From NCBI GenBank assembly GCA_964484255.1, contig CAZAEH010000005.1:4505-68504 (forward strand): DNA of 64,000 nt, in the 5' to 3' direction. The stretch comes from UBA6215 sp964484255 (GTDB lineage Bacteria; Omnitrophota; Gorgyraeia; Pluralincolimonadales; Pluralincolimonadaceae). The notes below the pieces were generated by a model. The model was not told where the DNA came from. It did not search any database and saw only the letters and a program-made list of their open reading frames with translations. The position numbers and the translations under genes are program-made. Each line of letters opens with the position of its first letter. The stretch's first letter is position 1. This document shows positions 8,869 through 16,708 of this stretch, piece by piece.

Positions 8869-10343
8869 CAGATTATAAGCCGTCAAAAGATGAATTCATA
8901 AAGCTCTCAAAGAAAGGCAATCTTATCCCGGTTTTCAGGGAGATAACCGCTGATCTCGAGACGCCTGTTTCTGCCTTCATGAAGATAGATAGAGGCGGTT
9001 ATTCATTCCTGTTGGAGTCGGTCGAGGGAGGAGAAAAAATAGCAAGGTATTCTTTCCTGGGCTCGAACCCTTATCTTGTCTTCAAGAGCAAGGGTAGGAA
9101 GATAGAGATAACCGAGGGCGGGAAAAGGAGGTGTTTCGAGACAGCTTCCGATCCTTTGTCCGAGATGAAGAAGATAATGCAAAGATACAAGTTTGTTCGT
9201 ACTGAAGGCCTTCCGCGTTTTTGCGGAGGGCTTGTCGGTTTTATGGGATACGATATGGTGCGTTTTTTCGAAAACCTCCCGTCCAAGAACCCGGATGATC
9301 TTGGGTTGCCGGATTCCGTATTCCTGCTGACAGACACCATACTTATATTTGACCACGTCATGCATAAGATAAAAGTGGTCTCGAACGCTTTTGTCGATAA
9401 TGATCCTTCCGGGGCCTATGATGAGGCCGTGAGAAAGATAGACGCCCTGATAAAGCTCATGAATGCCCCCCTGAAGGTAAAATATGCAGGGCCCCGCCGC
9501 CTGGAGCAGAAAGTTACATCGAATTTTACCAGAGAAGGTTTTATGGGCATAGTCAAGAAGGCGAAGAGCTATATCAGGATAGGCGACATAATCCAGGTAG
9601 TACCTTCCCAGAGGTTTGTTACTGCAACCAGGTGTAAGGGAATAGACTTATACAGGTCCCTAAGGATGATTAACCCGTCGCCTTACATGTATTACCTTAA
9701 ACTTGGTGATATGGCTCTTATAGGCGCTTCACCCGAACTTATGGTCAGATGCGAAGACGGCATCGTCGAACTCAGGCCTATTGCGGGTACACGCCCGAGA
9801 GGAAGGACGAAAGAGGAGGAAAAGCGCCTGGAAAAGAACCTCCTCTCCAGTATCAAAGAAAGGGCCGAGCATATAATGCTTGTCGATCTGGGCCGCAATG
9901 ATATCGGAAGGGTTTGCAGATATGGCAGCGTAAAGGTATCCGAACTTATGGTAGTAGAGAAGTATTCCCATGTCATGCATATAGTCAGTGAATGCACGGG
10001 AAAGCTCAAATCAAACAAGGATATGTTCGATGTAATAAGGGCGACTTTTCCTGCCGGGACCGTTTCTGGCGCGCCAAAGGTGAGGGCGATGGAGATCATA
10101 GATGAGCTCGAGAACACCATGCGCGGCCCATATGCCGGACTTGTAGGCTACTTTAGTTTTTCAGGAAATACAGACACCTGTATCAATATCAGGACCATCG
10201 TCCTTAAAGACGGAATGGCATATGTACAGGCAGGCGGCGGCGTTGTGGCTGATTCGGATCCTTCAAAGGAATACCAGGAAACGGTCAATAAGGCAAAAGC
10301 AACCATAAAAGCCATCGAAGCCGCAGAGAGAGGTATTTTGTAA
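8865..10343 (+). CDS. trpE: Anthranilate synthase component I
   Basis: TrpE converts chorismate to anthranilate with ammonia from TrpG. The 492 residues carry an N-terminal Anth_synt_I region (about 1-150) and the chorismate-binding domain (about 220-485). Typical motifs include IQVVPSQR, SPELMVR, the PIAGTRPRG segment, LVDLGRNDIGRV, FPAGTVSGAPKVRAMEII and the C-terminal QAGGGVVADSDP. A LLES-like N-terminal motif (FLLESVEGG) suggests that tryptophan feedback binding is kept. The start overlaps hisI by 4 bases and trpG follows after one base. Confidence 0.97.
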   Translation: MTDYKPSKDEFIKLSKKGNLIPVFREITADLETPVSAFMKIDRGGYSFLLESVEGGEKIARYSFLGSNPYLVFKSKGRKIEITEGGKRRCFETASDPLSEMKKIMQRYKFVRTEGLPRFCGGLVGFMGYDMVRFFENLPSKNPDDLGLPDSVFLLTDTILIFDHVMHKIKVVSNAFVDNDPSGAYDEAVRKIDALIKLMNAPLKVKYAGPRRLEQKVTSNFTREGFMGIVKKAKSYIRIGDIIQVVPSQRFVTATRCKGIDLYRSLRMINPSPYMYYLKLGDMALIGASPELMVRCEDGIVELRPIAGTRPRGRTKEEEKRLEKNLLSSIKERAEHIMLVDLGRNDIGRVCRYGSVKVSELMVVEKYSHVMHIVSECTGKLKSNKDMFDVIRATFPAGTVSGAPKVRAMEIIDELENTMRGPYAGLVGYFSFSGNTDTCINIRTIVLKDGMAYVQAGGGVVADSDPSKEYQETVNKAKATIKAIEAAERGIL

Positions 10344-10344
10344 T

Positions 10345-10914
10345 ATGATATTGATGATAGATAATTATGATTCTTTCACTTATAATCTCGTCCAGTATTT
10401 CGGGGAGATGGGCGCGTCGCTGAAAGTCATCAGGAACGACAAAATATCGCTCAGAGAAATAACAGACATGGGACCAGGCGGCATAGTGATCTCCCCCGGA
10501 CCGGGCTTCCCGAAAGATGCGGGGATATCTAACTCCGTTATAAAAGAATTTGCAGGGAAGATACCTCTGCTGGGAGTTTGTCTCGGGCACCAATGCATAG
10601 GCGAGGTGTTCGGGGGCCGGGTGATCAAAGCGGCGCGGCCAATGCACGGAAAGACCTCAAAGATTTACCACGACGGCAAAGGTATATTCAGGGGCTTGCC
10701 AAACCCGTTCGAAGCGATAAGATACCACTCGCTAGTGGTCGAGCGTAAGTCCCTGCCGGATTGCCTGGAAATAACCGCCCAGACCAAGGAAAAGGAGATA
10801 ATGGGGCTCAAGCACAGGAAATATCCCGTTTTGGGGGTGCAGTTCCATCCGGAATCCATCCTTACATCCGGAGGGAAGAAAATGCTGAAGAATTTTATGG
10901 AGCTTGCCAAATGA
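10345..10914 (+). CDS. trpG: Anthranilate synthase component II (glutamine amidotransferase)
   Basis: TrpG supplies ammonia to TrpE. The 189-residue class I amidotransferase begins MILMIDNYDSFTYNLVQYF, which is diagnostic for TrpG/PabA. It has the nucleophile C79 in GVCLGHQ and the His-Glu pair in VQFHPESI. A TrpG/PabA enzyme may also serve 4-aminobenzoate synthesis; no separate pabA is present here. The stop overlaps trpD as ATGA. Confidence 0.97.
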   Translation: MILMIDNYDSFTYNLVQYFGEMGASLKVIRNDKISLREITDMGPGGIVISPGPGFPKDAGISNSVIKEFAGKIPLLGVCLGHQCIGEVFGGRVIKAARPMHGKTSKIYHDGKGIFRGLPNPFEAIRYHSLVVERKSLPDCLEITAQTKEKEIMGLKHRKYPVLGVQFHPESILTSGGKKMLKNFMELAK

Positions 10915-11921
10915 TAAGAGAGGCTATTTCCAAGCTCGTCAGGTCCGAAGACCTTACAAGGAAAGAGATCGAATTGACCATGGACGAGATCATGACTGGC
11001 CAGGCCCTTCCTGCGCAGATCGGATCGTTCCTTACCGCCATGAGGATGAAAGGCGAGACCATAGACGAGATAGCTGGTGCGGCCGAAGTAATGAGGAAGT
11101 ATGCGACAAATATAAGGACAAGACACACATGTGTCCTCGATACCTGCGGCACGGGAGGGGACGAGTCCCGGACATTCAATGTTTCTACCGTAGCAGCTTT
11201 TGTTGCAGCCGGCGCCGGAGTTGCAGTCGCGAAACACGGCAATAAATCGGTGTCGTCAAAATGCGGCAGCGCGGATCTTCTTAAGGCTCTCGGCGTCAAT
11301 ATCGATGTAAGCGAACATATGGTATCCAAATGTCTCGATGAACTTGGCATTGGTTTCCTTTTCGCGCCGGCATTACATAGGGCAATGCAATATGCTATAG
11401 GTCCCCGTAAGGAGATAGGCATACGTACCATATTCAATATTTTGGGTCCTTTGACAAATCCTGCAAAGGCTTCTCACCAGCTGCTGGGGGTTTACGATTA
11501 TAAGCTGACCGAACCCATAGCACGGGCTCTGGGTAAATTGGGTTCCAGGCACGCATTAGTGGTCCACGGCGACGATGGTCTCGACGAGGTCACAACGACA
11601 GACATGACGCAGGTATCGGAGCTAAGGGACGGAAAAGTAAAGAATTATGAGATCTCCCCTAAACATTTCGGTATAAAGAAAGCAAAACCTGCAGATTTAA
11701 AAGGCGGCGACGCGGCCTATAATGCAAAGCTGGCGATGTCCATCCTTGGGGGAGAAAGAGGACCCCAATACGATATAGTGATATTTAACGCCGGTTGCGC
11801 AATTTATGCTGCAGATAAGGCACAAAACATTAAAGAGGGTATAGAACTGGCTGCGGAATCCGTCGAATCCGGAGAAGCCTTGAAAAAACTCGAACAGCTC
11901 AAGGAGGTAACTAGCTCATGA
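10911..11921 (+). CDS. trpD: Anthranilate phosphoribosyltransferase
   Basis: TrpD transfers phosphoribose from PRPP to anthranilate. The start is set at ATG 10911, giving 336 residues, because the family N-terminus MIREAISKLV then follows directly and the start overlaps the trpG stop as ATGA. A possible start at 10761 lies deep inside trpG. Family motifs are visible: DTCGTGGDE for PRPP binding, KHGNKSVSSKCGSAD, and GPLTNPA. The 3' end overlaps trpC by 4 bases. Confidence 0.97.
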   Translation: MIREAISKLVRSEDLTRKEIELTMDEIMTGQALPAQIGSFLTAMRMKGETIDEIAGAAEVMRKYATNIRTRHTCVLDTCGTGGDESRTFNVSTVAAFVAAGAGVAVAKHGNKSVSSKCGSADLLKALGVNIDVSEHMVSKCLDELGIGFLFAPALHRAMQYAIGPRKEIGIRTIFNILGPLTNPAKASHQLLGVYDYKLTEPIARALGKLGSRHALVVHGDDGLDEVTTTDMTQVSELRDGKVKNYEISPKHFGIKKAKPADLKGGDAAYNAKLAMSILGGERGPQYDIVIFNAGCAIYAADKAQNIKEGIELAAESVESGEALKKLEQLKEVTSS

Positions 11922-12694
11922 TAACCCTCGATGATATTATAGAGCATAAAAAACATAAGTTGGAACGTTTGCAGGAAATGCTTTCCCTCCACGATATCGA
12001 AAAGAAAGCCTTACCCGTAAAGAACAGGGGTTTTAAAACCGCAATATCACGCGGCAACAAAGTGAACTTAATAGCCGAAATAAAGAAAGCTTCCCCCTCG
12101 CACGGCATAATAAGGCATGATTTTGACCCGGTAAGCATAGCCTCCGCATACAAAGAAAGCGGAGCAAGCGCCCTTTCCATCCTGACGGAGGATAAATATT
12201 TCCAGGGCAGTTTGGATATACTCACCAATGTAAGAGATGCAGTAAGGCTACCCATAATGCGCAAAGACTTCATAATATCGGAATACCAGATATTCGAATC
12301 GGCCATTGCCGGCGCGGATGCGGTTCTCCTTATTGCTGCGGCATTGGACAGGGGTATGCTCAAAGCGCTTTTACATGAGGCGTCTTCCCTGGGAATGGAG
12401 ACAATGGTTGAAGTCCATGATGAGCGCGACCTGGATAAAGCCCTCGGCGCAGGCGCGGAAATAATAGGGATAAACAACCGTAATCTAAGGACCATGGAAG
12501 TAGATCTGGCCGCCACCATTGAACTTATGCCGAAAATCCCTGAAGGTAAAATTGCCGTGTCGGAAAGCGGTATCGGGGAACCGGAAGATATCAGGACCCT
12601 ATCTCAATGCGGAATAAAAGCGGTCCTGGTAGGTACCGCGTTCATGGAGGCTGATGATATTGCTTCAGAGGTCAAACGGGTGATGGATTGGTAA
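11918..12694 (+). CDS. trpC: Indole-3-glycerol phosphate synthase
   Basis: TrpC closes the indole ring from carboxyphenylamino-deoxyribulose phosphate. The 258-residue TIM barrel has the signature AEIKKASPSHGII, the catalytic lysine in MRKDFI, IGINNRNL, and VSESGI. It is a stand-alone protein, not fused to TrpF as in enterobacteria. The start overlaps trpD as ATGA, and trpF starts within its last codons. Confidence 0.97.
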   Translation: MITLDDIIEHKKHKLERLQEMLSLHDIEKKALPVKNRGFKTAISRGNKVNLIAEIKKASPSHGIIRHDFDPVSIASAYKESGASALSILTEDKYFQGSLDILTNVRDAVRLPIMRKDFIISEYQIFESAIAGADAVLLIAAALDRGMLKALLHEASSLGMETMVEVHDERDLDKALGAGAEIIGINNRNLRTMEVDLAATIELMPKIPEGKIAVSESGIGEPEDIRTLSQCGIKAVLVGTAFMEADDIASEVKRVMDW

Positions 12695-13320
12695 GAGTAA
12701 AGATCTGCGGGATCACTAATCTTGCCGATGCCCAGGCGGCGTGCAGGCTTGGGGCCGATGCGATCGGTTTTATATTTACGGAGAGTCCAAGGAGGGTGAA
12801 CGCCGCAAAGGTAAGGGCCATAGCAGCAAAACTCCCTCCTTATATCACTACGGTCGGGGTATTTGCCGATGAAAAAATGTCTAACGTCTTAAGGACGGCG
12901 AAATACTGCAGGCTCGATTGTCTCCAGCTTCACGGAGATGAATCGCCTGACTATTGCAGGAAGCTCAAGAAATATTATAAAATAATAAAAGTAATAAGGA
13001 TAAAAGATGCCCGGAGCATAAGCAAAGCAAAGACTACGGATGCCGATGCGTTCTTGCTTGATGCATACATTTGCGGGAAGAAAGGCGGCACCGGAACGGT
13101 TTTTAACTGGAAATTGGTTTCCGTGGCTAAGAGACTGGGAAAGCCCGTCATATTATCGGGCGGGTTGAATCCCGGGAATATCCGGAAAGCCGTAAAGCAG
13201 TCAAGGCCTTACGCCGTCGATGTCTCCAGCGGCGTGGAAGCCCGGCCTGGAAAAAAAGATATAATACTTATGGGTGATTTCATCAGGAAAATAAGGTCGG
13301 ACAACTCAGGAAAGGGATGA
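12688..13320 (+). CDS. trpF: Phosphoribosylanthranilate isomerase (TTG start)
   Basis: TrpF isomerises phosphoribosylanthranilate, the step between TrpD and TrpC. The 210-residue TIM barrel shows VKICGIT with the catalytic cysteine near the N-terminus, LQLHGDE, and LSGGLNPGN. The start codon is TTG at 12688, 7 bases inside trpC; no ATG or GTG gives a complete N-terminus. A rare start coupled to trpC may lower its expression. The trp block ends here without trpB and trpA, which lie 12.7 kb downstream. Confidence 0.94.
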   Translation: MVRVKICGITNLADAQAACRLGADAIGFIFTESPRRVNAAKVRAIAAKLPPYITTVGVFADEKMSNVLRTAKYCRLDCLQLHGDESPDYCRKLKKYYKIIKVIRIKDARSISKAKTTDADAFLLDAYICGKKGGTGTVFNWKLVSVAKRLGKPVILSGGLNPGNIRKAVKQSRPYAVDVSSGVEARPGKKDIILMGDFIRKIRSDNSGKG

Positions 13321-13323
13321 CAA

Positions 13324-13866
13324 ATGGGTTCGAATAAACGCATGCACCGTCGCCTGGCGCTTGATGTAGAAGTCAAGTGGCACAGGAAAAAGGATAAGTC
13401 CTCAAGCAGCAAAGCTTACATGTTAAGAAGCAAGAATTTCGCTCAACATGGGCTGTTCTTGAAGACGGACAAGAAGTTCAGGATCGGAATGGATATGGAC
13501 CTCGAATTCATCCTGCCGACTATATCCCATCCCGTCTGCGTATCGGGAAAAGTCGCATGGATCGCAGATAAAGACAGGAATCCCACATATTATCCCGGCA
13601 TAGGCGTAAAATTCGTTAAAATAGATCCGGAAGACAAGAAAGAGCTCATGAAATTCCTTAACCGCAAGTTCCGCAATTACAAAGACGCGCAGGAGCTTAA
13701 AAAGATGTACCTGACCCTTATAGATATGGGCGCAAGGCTTGTGGAACTCGGAGAAAGGCACCCTGGGGCCATCTATTTTAAGAAAGCGGTAGATAACTCA
13801 ATAAAGGAGATCTCTGAGGTGGCCCATCTTATAGACAAGGAAGTATCCGAGATAAAGAACCTCTAG
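13324..13866 (+). CDS. PilZ-domain protein with C-terminal helical extension
   Basis: PilZ domains bind cyclic di-GMP and control motility, polysaccharide or attachment. The first ~115 residues have PilZ layout: an arginine cluster RMHRR at residues 6-10 stands for the RxxxR motif, followed by beta-strands and a segment KNFAQHGLFLKT where D/NxSxxG is expected. That motif reads NFAQHG, so the serine is replaced by alanine; ligand binding is uncertain. Residues about 115-180 form a charged, probably helical extension with no recognised domain. It follows trpF by 3 bases, probably by read-through transcription; no functional link with tryptophan is evident. Confidence 0.75.
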   Translation: MGSNKRMHRRLALDVEVKWHRKKDKSSSSKAYMLRSKNFAQHGLFLKTDKKFRIGMDMDLEFILPTISHPVCVSGKVAWIADKDRNPTYYPGIGVKFVKIDPEDKKELMKFLNRKFRNYKDAQELKKMYLTLIDMGARLVELGERHPGAIYFKKAVDNSIKEISEVAHLIDKEVSEIKNL

Positions 13867-13877
13867 GAGATTTTTTA

Positions 13878-14726
13878 ATGAACATATTCAAGACGGTTTT
13901 CTTCCTGAGCCTCCTTACACTGCTTCTGATTTTCGTCGGCGGGATGATAGGAGGCAAACAAGGCATGATAATAGCTTTTGTTTTTGCCCTGGTGATGAAT
14001 TTTGTGTCATATTGGTTCTCTGATAAGATCGTCCTGGCCATGTACCGGGCTAAAGAGGTGGACAGGAAAGAATACCCTAAACTTGCCATGATAGTCTCAA
14101 ACCTCTCCACGAAAGCCGGTTTACCTGTACCCAGGCTTTATATGATCCCTATGCAGACCCCAAATGCCTTTGCTACGGGCAGGGACCCTTCCCACGCAGC
14201 AGTAGCGGTAACATCAGGCATCATGGACATCCTTTCCGACGATGAACTCGAAGGAGTGATATCTCACGAGCTTTCCCACGTCAGGAACAGGGATACTCTG
14301 TTAATGACGCTTGTCGCCACTATTGCAGGCGCCATATACATGCTCTCTAATATGGCCAGATGGGCAATGATATTAGGCGGAAGGGATGACGACAGGGAAG
14401 GAGGCAACGTATTCGGTATGCTCATAATAGCGATACTTGCTCCTATAGTAGCGACCCTTATCCAGCTGGCCATATCGCGCTCACGCGAATACATGGCGGA
14501 TGAATCCGGCGCGGGCATCAGCGGAAGGCCTCTTTCGCTTGCCAATGCCCTTAGAAAGTTACATCAATATTCAAAACAGGTCCCGATGAACGCCAGCCCT
14601 ACTACGGCGCACTTGTTTATCGTAAACCCGCTTACGGGCGGGGGGTTGCTCTCCCTTTTCAGCACGCATCCTCCTATAGAGCGCAGGATAGCGCGGCTGG
14701 AAGAATTCGCCATTAGACCGAAATAA
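13878..14726 (+). CDS. htpX: HtpX-type zinc metalloprotease of the inner membrane
   Basis: HtpX is an M48 membrane protease that takes part in membrane protein quality control. The 282 residues contain two N-terminal hydrophobic segments (about 5-25 and 28-50), the zinc site HELSH at 130-134, two further membrane segments at about 145-165 and 180-205, and the third zinc ligand E204 in SREYMAD. The length is typical. A Shine-Dalgarno AGGAG precedes the ATG. DegP and HtpX in one window give two envelope quality-control proteases. Confidence 0.95.
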   Translation: MNIFKTVFFLSLLTLLLIFVGGMIGGKQGMIIAFVFALVMNFVSYWFSDKIVLAMYRAKEVDRKEYPKLAMIVSNLSTKAGLPVPRLYMIPMQTPNAFATGRDPSHAAVAVTSGIMDILSDDELEGVISHELSHVRNRDTLLMTLVATIAGAIYMLSNMARWAMILGGRDDDREGGNVFGMLIIAILAPIVATLIQLAISRSREYMADESGAGISGRPLSLANALRKLHQYSKQVPMNASPTTAHLFIVNPLTGGGLLSLFSTHPPIERRIARLEEFAIRPK

Positions 14727-14727
14727 G

Positions 14728-16701
14728 ATGATCCTGCCGAGCGGTCTGTTCGCCAACAAGGACCCCTTCGCAGAAGAAGGGATCTCCTGTGCCCTCATTT
14801 TTGGAAAGAGCGGAGTACTTTCAAAATCTTTCAGGGATTACGAGTTCAGGCCGCAGCAGAAGGAGATGGCCGAATCTGTGGAAAGGGCGATCCGGGCAGG
14901 CCGCCATCTTATTGTCGAAGCCGGTACCGGGGTCGGAAAATCGTTCGCATATCTTGTGCCGGCAGCTGATTTCGCGATAAACTCACGCAGGAAAACCGTC
15001 ATATCCACCGATACCATCAGCCTGCAGGAACAGCTTGTAAGAAAAGACCTTCCTCTTGTCTCGAAGATATTGCCGGGTGAATTTAAGTTCTGCCTGGTTA
15101 AGGGCCGGTCCAATTATCTTTGCTTGAGGAGGCTCAACAGGGTCTTCTCATCAAAAAATGACCTCTTCGATTCAAAACAAGAGGTCGGGGAGATGGGTAA
15201 TATACTCGCGTGGTCGAAGGTCACCACTGACGGCTCCATATCGGACTTTTCTGCTGAGCCCTCGCGCAAGGTATGGGAAAAGGTATGTTGCGAACACGAT
15301 ACCTGCCTGGGCAAGAAATGCCCGTACAGGAACGAATGTTTCCTGATGCAGGCCCGCCGGAACATGCAGGAATCCGACCTGATAGTCGTGAACCATCACC
15401 TGTTCTTCTCCGACTTGGCCCTGCGCAAATCCGATTGGGCCCTGCTGCCTGATTATTCGTGCGTGATATTAGATGAAGCCCATACGATCGAGGACGTTGC
15501 GACAGAACACCTGGGCTTTGAGGTCTCCAATTACAAAGTAAAATATCTGTTGGATTCCCTTTATAACCCGTCAAAAAGGAAAGGGTTCCTTGCATCGATA
15601 AAGGATAACTCGCTTAAAAGGACGGTAGCTGATGTCCGCGAAGCTTCGGAAAACTTCTTCGCGGATATCACGGATTGGCTTGGCGCCGACGGCATAAAGA
15701 GGGTAAGGGAACCGGGTTTTATAGAAGATACGCTATCCGTCCCCATGAAAGAACTTTACGGAAGCCTTAAAAATGCCGTGAAAGGTTCCCGCTCCAAGGA
15801 TGAAGAACTGGATTTCAGATATTACATGAATAGGCTGGAAGGATTATCCCAGGCCCTGGAAATCTTCATGGACCAGAAGTTGGGGGATTACGTATATTGG
15901 TCCGAAGTATCGGGCGGCAGGTCCCGCAGGGCGGCACTCGATTGTGCGCCGGTCAATATAGCCACGGCTTTAAGGGAAAGCCTTTTCTCAAGGATAGGGA
16001 CCGTGATCCTTACAAGCGCCACCCTGTCAACAGAAGGGAATTTTGAATATATAAAAGGCAGACTCGGCCTCGATAAGTGCTCGGAAAAACTCCTCGGTTC
16101 ACCGTTCGATTATGAGAATAATGTAAAGATATACATTCCCAGGAACATGCCGGACCCTAACGATTATGCAAAATACAAGACGGAAGCCGTAGCCAGGATA
16201 AAAGACTATGTATCAAGGACTGAAGGCAGGGCGTTCGTCCTTTTTACCAGTTACAAGTTCATGGACGATGCCTATAATGAGACATCTGCTTTTTTTGAGA
16301 AGATGGGCATCCCAATACTTAAACAGGGTGCCGGTTTGCCAAGGATGAAGATGCTGGAGGCCTTCAAGCGGGATAAGGGCTCCGTGATATTCGGGGTGGA
16401 TTCTTTCTGGACGGGCGTAGATGTGCCCGGGGAAGCCCTCAGCAACGTAATAATAACAAAGTTGCCTTTTGCCGTGCCTGACCATCCCATATCTGAAGCC
16501 AGGATGGAAAGGATAAGAGAGGCGGGGGGAGATCCCTTTAATATGTACAGCCTGCCACAGGCGATACTCAAGCTCAAACAGGGATTCGGAAGGCTTATCC
16601 GCACGAAGCTCGATACCGGTATGGTGGTCATACTTGACAGCAGGATACTTCATAAACCTTACGGAAGAAAGTTTTGTCGGCGCTGCCTAATTGTGAGATA
16701 A
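14728..16701 (+). CDS. dinG: DinG/XPD-like iron-sulfur DNA helicase, probable 3' frame error
   Basis: This superfamily 2 helicase (DinG/YoaA group) unwinds damaged or R-loop DNA. The 657 residues include Walker A in EAGTGVGKS near 63-72, four cysteines for a 4Fe-4S cluster between about 187 and 204 (CC, then C, C and C in the ECF segment), the DEAH box near 250, and the helicase C domain with FGVDSFWTGVDVPG and QGFGRLIRT. The last residues FCRRCLIVR do not look like the family, which ends YGRxFLxxLP. The -1 frame after codon 16669-16671 encodes VLSALPNCEIIIQ and stops at 16712, overlapping the next gene as ATGA, so the true end is probably 16712. The exact subfamily is unsure. Confidence 0.88.
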   Translation: MILPSGLFANKDPFAEEGISCALIFGKSGVLSKSFRDYEFRPQQKEMAESVERAIRAGRHLIVEAGTGVGKSFAYLVPAADFAINSRRKTVISTDTISLQEQLVRKDLPLVSKILPGEFKFCLVKGRSNYLCLRRLNRVFSSKNDLFDSKQEVGEMGNILAWSKVTTDGSISDFSAEPSRKVWEKVCCEHDTCLGKKCPYRNECFLMQARRNMQESDLIVVNHHLFFSDLALRKSDWALLPDYSCVILDEAHTIEDVATEHLGFEVSNYKVKYLLDSLYNPSKRKGFLASIKDNSLKRTVADVREASENFFADITDWLGADGIKRVREPGFIEDTLSVPMKELYGSLKNAVKGSRSKDEELDFRYYMNRLEGLSQALEIFMDQKLGDYVYWSEVSGGRSRRAALDCAPVNIATALRESLFSRIGTVILTSATLSTEGNFEYIKGRLGLDKCSEKLLGSPFDYENNVKIYIPRNMPDPNDYAKYKTEAVARIKDYVSRTEGRAFVLFTSYKFMDDAYNETSAFFEKMGIPILKQGAGLPRMKMLEAFKRDKGSVIFGVDSFWTGVDVPGEALSNVIITKLPFAVPDHPISEARMERIREAGGDPFNMYSLPQAILKLKQGFGRLIRTKLDTGMVVILDSRILHKPYGRKFCRRCLIVR

Positions 16702-16708
16702 TAATCCA

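Noticed and set aside
10761..10910. Extended start of trpD within trpG
   Set aside because: The first 50 codons are out-of-frame trpG sequence. ATG 10911 gives the conserved N-terminus and an ATGA overlap.
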